The notes beneath the pieces are model-generated. The model saw only the letters and a list, made by a program, of their open reading frames with translations, made no database searches and had not been told where the DNA came from. From contig CANRKF010000011.1 of the NCBI GenBank assembly GCA_947631145.1, positions 1-38,708 of the forward strand: DNA of 38,708 nucleotides. The letters are read 5' to 3'. Below, one piece after another: positions 30,990 to 38,708 of this stretch; positions within the stretch are counted from its first letter, which is position 1; the number at the start of each line of letters is the position of its first letter. A program made the translations under genes and the position numbers. Source of the DNA: an uncultured Clostridia bacterium (GTDB lineage: Bacteria; Bacillota; Clostridia; TANB77; CAG-508).

Positions 30990-31358
30990 TTATAGAACTT
31001 CTGGAGCTAAGGATAAAATTTTCATATATTCTCCTTCTCTTAATTCTCTAGCTACTGGTCCAAATATACGAGTTCCTCTTGGTGTTTTATCGTCTTTTAT
31101 AATAACTGCTGCATTTTCATCAAATCTTAGGTAAGAACCATCTGCTCTTCTAATTGGCTTTTTTGTTCTTACTACAACGGCTTTTACAACATCACCTTTT
31201 TTTACAACGCCGCCTGGTGTAGCTGTTTTAACAGAAGCAACTATGACATCGCCTATACCAGCATATTTTCTGTATGATCCGCCTAAGCATCTAATACACA
31301 TAATTTCTTTTGCACCAGTATTATCAGCAACTTTTAAGATACTTTGTTGTTGTACCAT
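30990..31358 (-). CDS. rplN: 50S ribosomal protein L14
   Basis: [44 protein letters not shown]. Confidence 0.97.
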   Translation of the reverse strand: MVQQQSILKVADNTGAKEIMCIRCLGGSYRKYAGIGDVIVASVKTATPGGVVKKGDVVKAVVVRTKKPIRRADGSYLRFDENAAVIIKDDKTPRGTRIFGPVARELREGEYMKILSLAPEVL

Positions 31359-31536
31359 TTTCTTTTCCTCCTCTACTATTTTGAGTTATACTATTTGGCA
31401 TATTTTCATAATTTAAAATTTAATGCTTTTTATATTAAATTGGTATTTAATATTTTTTATATAAAAATTAATTATTATTTAATATTTCTATATAAAATAT
31501 TAATTTACTATTTTTTAACTATAATAATATGCTGTT

Positions 31537-31800
31537 TTATTTTACTATTGCCTTTTCTAAAACTTCAACTACTCTCCATCTTTTATCTTTAGAAAGTGGT
31601 CTTGTTTCCATTACTTTTACTTTATCACCTGCTTGGCATTCATTGTTTTCGTCATGAGCTTTTAATTTGTATGTTCTTTTTTGAATTTTTCCATACATTT
31701 TGTTCATAACATTAGTTTCAACAGCTACTACAACTGTTTTATCCATTTTGTTTGAAACAACAGTACCAATCATTACTTTACGAAGATTTCTTTCTTCCAT
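31537..31800 (-). CDS. rpsQ: 30S ribosomal protein S17
   Basis: [33 protein letters not shown]. Confidence 0.97.
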   Translation of the reverse strand: MEERNLRKVMIGTVVSNKMDKTVVVAVETNVMNKMYGKIQKRTYKLKAHDENNECQAGDKVKVMETRPLSKDKRWRVVEVLEKAIVK

Positions 31801-31840
31801 TTAGGTAATCTCCTTTCTACTCTAATTTCTTGAGTTATTT

Positions 31841-32066
31841 ATCGTGGACACATCTTTTCTATGGTCATTTCTCTACGGTTAAGATATGTCCCCGCCGGGT
31901 TTTATTATTGTTATTTGTTGTGAACACATCTTTTTCTATAGTAATTTTTCTAGGGCTAAGATATGTCCCCGCCGGGTTTTATTATTGTTATTTGTCGTGA
32001 ACACATCTTTTTCTATAGTAATTTTTCTAGGGCTAAGATATGTCCCCGCCGGGTTTTATTATTTAT
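31841..32066. repeat. Three tandem ~77-bp repeats (gGACACATCTT...AAGATATGTCCCCGCCGGG)
   Basis: Unit starts ~31841, 31917, 31994; the last two are nearly identical; each has GGACACATCTT/AAGATATGTCC inverted arms. Confidence 0.9.
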
Positions 32067-32274
32067 TATCCTGTAGTAATTCTCTTTGTCTTAAAACTGT
32101 TTTTATTCTAGCAATATCTTTCTTCACTTCTTTTATTTTCATTGGATTATCTAATCCATTTGTTGCTAAACTAAATCTTAGTTTAAACAATTCATTTTTT
32201 AGTTCTCCTAATTCTTTTTCTAATTCTGGTGAAGACATTTCTTTTATTTTATTTATCTTCATCGCTACCACCAC
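32059..32274 (-). CDS. rpmC: 50S ribosomal protein L29
   Basis: [62 protein letters not shown]. Confidence 0.95.
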   Translation of the reverse strand: MVVAMKINKIKEMSSPELEKELGELKNELFKLRFSLATNGLDNPMKIKEVKKDIARIKTVLRQRELLQDNK

Positions 32275-32692
32275 CTATTTCAGTTTCTCTTTTGACAAAC
32301 TTACATTTTACAGATAGCTTGTTACCAGCTAAACGAAGAGCTTCTCTTGCAACGTCTTCTGTAACATCTGCAATTTCAAACATAACTCTTCCTGGTTTTA
32401 CAGGTGCTACCCAAAATTCTACTGCACCTTTACCTTTACCCATACGAGTACCAATAGGTTTTGCAGTTATTGGTTTGTCTGGAAAAATTTTAATCCAAAC
32501 TTTTCCACCTCTTTTAATATAACGAGTCATGGCAACACGGGCTGCTTCAATTTGATTTGAAGTAATTAATCCTATTTCTTGAGCTTGTAAACCATATTGT
32601 CCATCTGTAACAGTATTACCTCTTGTTGCTTTTCCTCTAATTCTACCTTTTTGTTGTTTTCTATATTTTGTTCTTTTTGGCATTAATGGCAT
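32249..32692 (-). CDS. rplP: 50S ribosomal protein L16
   Basis: [36 protein letters not shown]. Confidence 0.97.
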   Translation of the reverse strand: MPLMPKRTKYRKQQKGRIRGKATRGNTVTDGQYGLQAQEIGLITSNQIEAARVAMTRYIKRGGKVWIKIFPDKPITAKPIGTRMGKGKGAVEFWVAPVKPGRVMFEIADVTEDVAREALRLAGNKLSVKCKFVKRETEIGGGSDEDK

Positions 32693-33354
32693 TATGCTTC
32701 TCCTCCTTCCTCTTGCTTTTTCTTAGCTGGAAGAATCTCTCCTCTATAAATCCAAACTTTTACACCGATTTTTCCATAAGTAGTATCTGCTTCTGCAAAT
32801 CCATAATCGATATCTGCTCTTAAAGTTTGAAGTGGAATTGTTCCTTCTTTGTAGAACTCTGTTCTAGCCATATCTGCTCCACCAAGTCTTCCTGATACAG
32901 CAGTTTTAATTCCTAATGCACCTGATTTCATAGTTTTTTGCATACATTGTTTCATAGCTCTTCTGAAAGAAATTCTTCTTTCTAGCTGTCCTGCAATGTT
33001 TTCTGCAACTAATTGTGCATCAACATCAATATTTTTAACTTCAACAATATTTAAGTTTACTGTTTTTCCTATCATTTTTTCAAGTTCTTCTTTTAATACT
33101 TCAGCAAGGTTTCCGCCTTTTCCAATTACTAAACCTGGTTTTGCTGTGTATACGTTTACTTTAACAAACTTAGCAGTTCTTTCAATTTCTATTTTTGAAA
33201 TTCCTGCAACATATAATTTTTTCTTAACATATTCACGGATTTTATGATCTTCTACTAAATAGTCACTAAAATTCTTTTTATCTGCATACCATTTAGAATT
33301 CCAATCTCTAATAACACCTACTCTTAATCCGTTAGGATCCATTTTTTGTCCCAT
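32692..33354 (-). CDS. rpsC: 30S ribosomal protein S3
   Basis: [40 protein letters not shown]. Confidence 0.97.
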   Translation of the reverse strand: MGQKMDPNGLRVGVIRDWNSKWYADKKNFSDYLVEDHKIREYVKKKLYVAGISKIEIERTAKFVKVNVYTAKPGLVIGKGGNLAEVLKEELEKMIGKTVNLNIVEVKNIDVDAQLVAENIAGQLERRISFRRAMKQCMQKTMKSGALGIKTAVSGRLGGADMARTEFYKEGTIPLQTLRADIDYGFAEADTTYGKIGVKVWIYRGEILPAKKKQEEGGEA

Positions 33355-33374
33355 AATTGTTAAGTCCTCCTTTC

Positions 33375-33731
33375 TTAATCTCTTTCTTTTAACACGATTG
33401 TAATATGACTTGTTCTTTTTCTAATTCTTACTGCACTACCTTTTGCAGCTGGTCTAATTCTTTTTAGAGTTGGACCTTGATTTGCATAAATTTCAGCAAC
33501 ATATAATTTTTCATGTGCTAAATGATGATTATTTTCTGCATTTGCAATTGCAGATTTTAATAATTTTTCTATAATTTCGCTTGATGCTTTTGGAGCATAT
33601 TTTACAATAGCTAAAGCTTCATCAATATCTTTTCCTCTAATTAAATCTGCTACAATTTTAACTTTTCTAGCTGATATTCTAGCATATCTTAGAGTTGCTT
33701 CTGCGCTTGGAATTATAACTTCTTCCTCCAT
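33375..33731 (-). CDS. rplV: 50S ribosomal protein L22
   Basis: [56 protein letters not shown]. Confidence 0.97.
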   Translation of the reverse strand: MEEEVIIPSAEATLRYARISARKVKIVADLIRGKDIDEALAIVKYAPKASSEIIEKLLKSAIANAENNHHLAHEKLYVAEIYANQGPTLKRIRPAAKGSAVRIRKRTSHITIVLKERD

Positions 33732-33768
33732 CTTTTTTCCTCCTTTTCTCTACTATCTTGAGTCATTT

Positions 33769-33999
33769 GTCGTGGACACATCTTTTTCTATAGTAATTTT
33801 TCTAGGGCTAAGATATGTCCCCGCTGGGTTTAGTTATTGTTATTTGCCGTTGACACATCTTTTGCTATGGTCATTTCTTCTGGGTCAAGATATGTCCCCG
33901 CCGGGTTTAATTATTGTTATTCTTTCGTGGACACATCTTTTTCTATAGTAATTTTTCTAGGGCCAAGATATGTCCTCGCTGGGTTTAGTTATTGTTATT
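33769..33999. repeat. Second three-copy array of the ~77-bp hairpin repeat
   Basis: gtcgtggacacatctttttctatagtaatttttctagggctaagatatgtccccgctgggtttagttattgttatttgc... units at ~33769, 33846, 33924. Confidence 0.9.
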
Positions 34000-34005
34000 T
34001 TCTAA

Positions 34006-34287
34006 TTAACTATTAGTTGTTGTTGTTTTGTCTCCTGAATGTCCCTTAAAGGTTCTTGTTGGTGCAAATTCACCTAATTTATGTCCTATCATTTCTTCTG
34101 TAATATATACAGGTACATGCTTTCTACCATCATGAACAGCTATTGTGTGTCCAACCATTTGTGGATAAATTGTAGAAGCTCTAGACCATGTTTTTATAAC
34201 TTCTTTATTACCGCTAGCATTCATTGCTTCAATTCTTTTTAATAATTCTGGTGCAATGAATGGAGCTTTTTTAGATGATCTTGACAT
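34006..34287 (-). CDS. rpsS: 30S ribosomal protein S19
   Basis: [62 protein letters not shown]. Confidence 0.97.
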   Translation of the reverse strand: MSRSSKKAPFIAPELLKRIEAMNASGNKEVIKTWSRASTIYPQMVGHTIAVHDGRKHVPVYITEEMIGHKLGEFAPTRTFKGHSGDKTTTTNS

Positions 34288-34301
34288 TTACATTTTCCTC
34301 C

Positions 34302-35156
34302 TTATTTTCTTCTCTTTGTTATAAATTTATTAGTTTGCTTATTTTTCTTTCTTGTTTTATATCCTAATGCTGGTTTACCCCAAGGAGTCATTGGACCTGC
34401 GTGTCCAACTGGAGCTTTACCTTCACCACCACCATGAGGGTGATCTACTGGGTTCATAACAGATCCTCTAACAGTTGGTCTTACTCCCATATGTCTTTTT
34501 CTACCTGCTTTACCAAGTTTTACGTTTTCATGATCTGCATTTCCTACAGTTCCTATTGTAGCTTTGCATACAGCTCTTATTAATCTCATTTCTCCTGAAG
34601 GTAGTCTTACGTGTGCGTAATCTCCTTCTTTTGCCATTAATTGAGCTTCTTGACCAGCACTTCTTACTAATTTTCCACCTTGACCTGGATTAATTTCAAT
34701 ATTGTGTATCATGGTACCTACTGGAATGTTTTCAATTTTCATGCAGTTACCTGGTTTAATATCTGCTTTTTCTCCAGAAATAACTTTATCTCCATCTTTT
34801 AATCCAACTGGTGCTAATATATATGCTTTTTCTCCATCTTCATATTGAATTAAAGCTATATTTGCTGTTCTGTTTGGATCATATTCTATTCCAATAACAG
34901 TAGCTGGCATATTTTCTTTATTTCTTTTAAAATCAATTATTCTATATTTTTGTCTGTTTCCACCACCTTGGTGTCTTACTGTAATTCTACCATAAGAGTT
35001 TCTACCTGCGTTTTTCTTTTTTGTAGCTAATAATGATTTTTCTGGTTCTTTTTTAGTAATTTCATCAAATGTAGAAACTGTCATGTTTCTTCTTGATGGG
35101 GTGTAGGGTTTAAAGTGTTTCATTCCCATTTCTTCATTCGAAACTTTGAAAAGCAT
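34302..35156 (-). CDS. rplB: 50S ribosomal protein L2 (start may be at [15 protein letters not shown])
   Basis: [23 protein letters not shown]...[37 protein letters not shown]. Confidence 0.97.
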   Translation of the reverse strand: MLFKVSNEEMGMKHFKPYTPSRRNMTVSTFDEITKKEPEKSLLATKKKNAGRNSYGRITVRHQGGGNRQKYRIIDFKRNKENMPATVIGIEYDPNRTANIALIQYEDGEKAYILAPVGLKDGDKVISGEKADIKPGNCMKIENIPVGTMIHNIEINPGQGGKLVRSAGQEAQLMAKEGDYAHVRLPSGEMRLIRAVCKATIGTVGNADHENVKLGKAGRKRHMGVRPTVRGSVMNPVDHPHGGGEGKAPVGHAGPMTPWGKPALGYKTRKKNKQTNKFITKRRK

Positions 35157-35260
35157 CGTCTTGCGTTGTCAGACTTCGTAAATATTTTTTCGACATACCG
35201 TAAGTATAGTCTCAAAAATATTTTCTCATCTTCCTAGCCATACTCGCTTTTGAAAGTTTC
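35140..35260. repeat. ~120-bp structured hairpin repeat, copy 3 (opposite orientation)
   Basis: GAAACTTTGAAAAGC / GCTTTTGAAAGTTTC outer arms; reverse-complement core AATATTTTTGAGACTATACttacgGTATGTCGAAAAAATATT. Confidence 0.75.
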
Positions 35261-35411
35261 TTCCTCTCTTTCATTATAAATTTACGGAATTTTTCCTGTC
35301 CGCATACAGATATTTTTTATTTTCCGAGTTATTTCTCGATATTTTTTTCTGATTCATTTTGCAACTTTTTTTGTTCGCAATAATGTATGAATTTTTATTT
35401 TTTATTTATAC

Positions 35412-35759
35412 TTATGCTCCCATAAAGTGTTCAATAGAATCTTTATATTTCTTAGAAACTTTAGTTTCTTTTCCACCTTTTGCTAAGTAAGTTTTTTCTG
35501 ATGGGTTTGTGTCAATTGTAACAATTGCTTTTTTCCAATCTGAAGTTTTTCCAGATGTTTTTCCCATTCTTTTTTCTTTTCCTTTAACCATTACAGTATT
35601 AACATTTAAAACTTTTACTTCAAAAAGTTTTTCTACTGCATTTCTAATATCTATTTTAGTAGCTTTTTTATTTACTTTAAAAGTGTACTTTCCTGCTTGT
35701 AAACCATCATTACTTTTTTCTGTAATTACTGGTGCAATTATAATATCTTCTGGACTCAT
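35412..35759 (-). CDS. rplW: 50S ribosomal protein L23
   Basis: MSPEDIIIAPVITEKSNDGLQAGKYTFKVNKKATKIDIRNAVEKLFEVKVLNVNT. Confidence 0.97.
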   Translation of the reverse strand: MSPEDIIIAPVITEKSNDGLQAGKYTFKVNKKATKIDIRNAVEKLFEVKVLNVNTVMVKGKEKRMGKTSGKTSDWKKAIVTIDTNPSEKTYLAKGGKETKVSKKYKDSIEHFMGA

Positions 35760-35760
35760 A

Positions 35761-36384
35761 TTATGCGTACACCTCCTCTAATTTTTTAACAGTATCTACT
35801 GTTACTACAAGATTTTTATGTTTTAATAGGTCATATACATTTATAGTACCTACTTGAAGAGCTTTAACTCCTTCTATATTTCTAGCAGATTTTTGAACAA
35901 TTTCGTTTTTTTCTGGTAAAAGAATTACTGTTTTACCTTCTAATTTTAAATTATTTAAAATTCTTGCCATTTCTTTTGTTTTAATTTCTTTTAAAGATAA
36001 ATCTTTAACTACATATAATTCATTTTCTAATACTTTTGAGCTAAGCATTGATTTTATTGCTAATCTCTTTTCTTTTTTATTTACAGTATAACTATAAGAA
36101 CGTGGTTTTGGTCCTAATGCAACTCCTCCACCAACCCAATGTGGTGCACGGATACTTCCTTGTCTTGCTCTACCAGTACCTTTTTGTTTCCATGGTTTTC
36201 TTCCACCACCAGAAACTTCGCTTCTAGTTTTAGTGCTTTGTGTACCTTGTCTTTGATTAGCTAGGTAGTTAACTAAAACACTATGTACTACTGCTTCATT
36301 TGGTGTTATACCAAATATTTCTTCTTTAAGTTCTAGACTGCTTACTTTTTTACCTTCTATATCATATACGTCTACCTTAGGCAT
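35761..36384 (-). CDS. rplD: 50S ribosomal protein L4
   Basis: VHSVLVNYLANQRQGTQSTKTRSEVSGGGRKPWKQKGTGRARQGSIRAPHWVGGGVALGPKPRSY. Confidence 0.97.
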   Translation of the reverse strand: MPKVDVYDIEGKKVSSLELKEEIFGITPNEAVVHSVLVNYLANQRQGTQSTKTRSEVSGGGRKPWKQKGTGRARQGSIRAPHWVGGGVALGPKPRSYSYTVNKKEKRLAIKSMLSSKVLENELYVVKDLSLKEIKTKEMARILNNLKLEGKTVILLPEKNEIVQKSARNIEGVKALQVGTINVYDLLKHKNLVVTVDTVKKLEEVYA

Positions 36385-36401
36385 TTGTTTTTCCCTCCTT
36401 A

Positions 36402-37031
36402 TTATTTACTTTTTACACTTGATTTTAGTTTTAGAATAGCTCCTTTTGCACCTGGCACACTACCTTTTACTAAAATAACATTTTTATCTAAATCTACTCT
36501 TACAACATCTAAGTTTTGAATTGTAATTGTTTCTCTACCCATGTGTCCTGGTAAGTTCTTACCTTTGAATACTCTACCTGGTGTAGATGTTGGTCCCATA
36601 GAACCCGGTCTTCTGTGATACATAGAACCATGTCCCATTGGTCCTCTAGATTGTCCGTGGCGTTTAATAACACCTTGGAATCCTTTTCCTTTTGAAATAC
36701 CTTGAATATCTAATTTATCTCCTACTTCAAAAGTATCTACTTTTATTTCATCACCTACATTTACATTTTCTAAAGAATCTACTCTAAATTCTCTTAAATG
36801 TTTTTTAGGTGCTACTTTTACTTTTGTATAATGTCCTCTTTCTGGTTTAGTTAATTTGTATTCTTTAACTTCTCCATATCCTAATTGAATAGCGTTATAT
36901 CCATCGTTTTCTATATTTTTAATTTGTACTACTGTACATGGACCTGCTTCAATTACTGTAACTGGAATTACTTTTCCTTGTTCATCAAAGATTTGAGTCA
37001 TTCCAATTTTCTTTCCTATTAATGATTTCAT
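36402..37031 (-). CDS. rplC: 50S ribosomal protein L3
   Basis: [38 protein letters not shown]. Confidence 0.97.
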   Translation of the reverse strand: MKSLIGKKIGMTQIFDEQGKVIPVTVIEAGPCTVVQIKNIENDGYNAIQLGYGEVKEYKLTKPERGHYTKVKVAPKKHLREFRVDSLENVNVGDEIKVDTFEVGDKLDIQGISKGKGFQGVIKRHGQSRGPMGHGSMYHRRPGSMGPTSTPGRVFKGKNLPGHMGRETITIQNLDVVRVDLDKNVILVKGSVPGAKGAILKLKSSVKSK

Positions 37032-37109
37032 TTTTCCTCCTAATACTATTGGCTAATATTTTGTATTACATTAAAATTTAATAATATGTTATATTATTTT
37101 ATAATTCAT

Positions 37110-37236
37110 GATTTGTATTTATTATTGCTTTATATTTAATAATTTGTAATTAATTATTACTTTACATTTAGTAATTTGTAATTAATTATTACTTTACATT
37201 TAGTAATTTGTAATTAATTATTACTTTATATTTTAT
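37110..37236. repeat. 32-bp tandem repeat (AATTTGTAATTAATTATTACTTTACATTTAGT), 3 clear units plus one diverged
   Basis: Units at 37141, 37173, 37205 in exact 32-nt phase; diverged unit just before. Confidence 0.88.
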
Positions 37237-37371
37237 ATTTATAATTTTGTATGTTACATAGAAATTAATAATATTGCATATTGTTACTTAATGTTATATT
37301 AGCATGGTTTGTGGAATTTAATCTATTTATAAGTTTAAGTTCCGCTTTTGTTCTGCTTAAATTAATTGCTC

Positions 37372-37704
37372 TTACAATTTAATTTCAATATCAACACCAG
37401 CTGGTAAATCTATTTTCATAAGACTATCTACTGTTTTTTGTGTTGGATAAAGAATATCTATTACTCTTTTATGTGTTCTCATTTCAAATTGTTCTCTTGA
37501 ATCTTTGTGCATGTGTGGAGAACGTAAAATTGTAATAATTTCCTTTTCTGTTGGTAATGGAATAGGACCTGATACTTTAGCTCCTGTTTTTTTAGCAGTA
37601 TCTACTATTTTTTCAGCAGACTGTTCTAAAACAACGTGATCATAAGCTTTAAGTCTTATTCTGATTTTTTCACTTGTTACTGCATTTTCTTTCTTTGTTG
37701 CCAT
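37372..37704 (-). CDS. rpsJ: 30S ribosomal protein S10
   Basis: [55 protein letters not shown]; start refined after ggaggg RBS. Confidence 0.97.
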   Translation of the reverse strand: MATKKENAVTSEKIRIRLKAYDHVVLEQSAEKIVDTAKKTGAKVSGPIPLPTEKEIITILRSPHMHKDSREQFEMRTHKRVIDILYPTQKTVDSLMKIDLPAGVDIEIKL

Positions 37705-37955
37705 TTTAAAATTCCCTCCTTCTAATTTTTTAAGGCTTTTCAGCCCATTTTTTGGTCGGAAGTTATAACGCACCCTGGTGTTTCATAATTTACCAATATA
37801 AAAACCCAAGCTTGCATGAAAATTCTTGGGATAAGTGCTTGAAATTTTAACTTACCGCCTTGGTCTAAGCCACGACATACTCCATAAGAGTTCCCTCCAA
37901 ACATAGCTTTTATGTATGTTTGTAGCCACATCTTACTTCATCGCCAAATACATGC
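37705..37955 (-). promoter_or_regulatory. Long structured 5' leader of the S10 operon (candidate cis-regulatory RNA)
   Basis: ~250 nt between a strong sigma-A-like promoter and rpsJ, more GC-rich than its surroundings, several potential hairpins including a terminator. Confidence 0.55.
37797..37830 (-). terminator. Intrinsic terminator within the S10 leader (possible attenuator)
   Basis: Minus strand CCCAAGaattttcatgcaagCTTGGGTTTTTATATT. Confidence 0.65.
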
Positions 37956-37961
37956 TTAATT

Positions 37962-37990
37962 ATTATATATCGTTTTTAAGCTAAAGTCAA
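37962..37990 (-). promoter_or_regulatory. Sigma-A-type promoter TTGACT-N17-TATAAT for the S10 operon
   Basis: Minus strand TTGACTttagcttaaaaacgataTATAAT. Confidence 0.85.
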
Positions 37991-38244
37991 CTGTTTTTTT
38001 GATTTTTGTTAGTATAAATAAAAATAAAAATTTCATTTGACTTTTTTATTTATTCCTTATTTGTTAAAATTATATATATACTACTAATAGGGCTACTTTT
38101 ATAGTTAATTACCTCAAAATAAACATATGAGTTAAATATTCTGGGGAAAAAATAAAAAAGATTTTAATAAAATATAGAAAAACAAAAGCACTAAGTGTAT
38201 AATTTGTTTTGGCAAACAAAAAAGAATACGAGGTGCTTTTGTTT

Positions 38245-38708
38245 ATGAAAATAATAACAAATGAAAAGATTAATTTCAAGAGTTTAGAAGAAAAAACTTT
38301 TAAAGAAATGATGAAATTAGGAAGAGAAATAATTCAAGATGAATTAAGAATGTTAGATAAATTAATATTAGACTACAGAGATAAAGAAATATTTAGTCCA
38401 AAAGATTTTCAACCAACAACAATAAAAACAAAATTAGGAGAAATACCAATAACAAGAAGAAGATATAAAATGGTAATAGATGGAAAAGCAAAAAGTATAT
38501 ATCTTTTAGATGAATTTCTTCAAATAAATGACTTTGGATTGTATTCAGAAAGTATAGTTGAAATGGTTGCAAGGGAAATAACAAAGAAATCATATAGAGA
38601 AACAGCAAAAACAATATCAGAAGATACAGAAAATACAATATCACATACAGCAGTAAGAAATATAGTTTTAAAACTAGGAGAAAAAATAAAAAATATAGAA
38701 GAAGAAAA
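38245..38708 (+). mobile_element. ISLre2-family (UPF0236) transposase, 5' part, truncated by the window end
   Basis: MKIITNEKINFKSLEEKTFKEMMKLGREIIQDELRMLDKLILDYRDKEIFSPKDFQPTTIKTKLGEIPITRRRYKMVIDGKAKSIYLLDEFLQI... Confidence 0.85.

Noticed and set aside
31841-32066. CRISPR array
   Set aside because: Units are ~77 bp, directly adjacent, and contain no unique spacers; no cas genes nearby.
37740-37931. 63-aa ORF MWLQTYIKAMFGG...
   Set aside because: No RBS-supported start and lies entirely within the structured rpsJ leader; more likely noncoding.
38393-38644. - strand 83-aa ORF
   Set aside because: Antisense to the transposase coding region, Leu/Phe-rich artefact.

Overview
Low-GC Firmicutes/Clostridia-like chromosome segment. 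On the - strand it carries a housekeeping block (priA partial, gmk, rpoZ, remA, yicC, rsmE, dprA-like, folD), then rnr-secG, then an S10-spc-alpha ribosomal super-operon (rpsJ to rplQ, including secY, adk, map, infA, rpoA). On the + strand it carries spoIVA, a GerA-type germinant receptor operon (A-B-C), and the start of an ISLre2-like transposase. Main observation: four conserved genes (priA, spoIVA, gerKA, gerKC) appear broken in the ORF track. All six lesions are the same event: one extra C that creates an in-frame CGG codon. Skipping that C (reading CGGN as GGN = Gly) restores every conserved motif, including the Walker A loops of PriA and SpoIVA. By manual scan of about 10,400 codons, CGG is never used in frame as an ordinary sense codon in this window, although about 50 out-of-frame CGG trinucleotides occur inside genes. 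This suggests CGG is unassigned or recoded here as a +1 frameshift (or CGGN quadruplet-Gly) signal. Secondary observations: a duplicated, covarying pseudoknot-like element that may sequester the gerKB Shine-Dalgarno; three ~120-bp hairpin elements with compensatory changes and several other repeat families in the gaps of the ribosomal super-operon; a structured S10 leader with terminator; and absence of rpmD at its usual locus. No homology search or folding software was run; all counts are manual.
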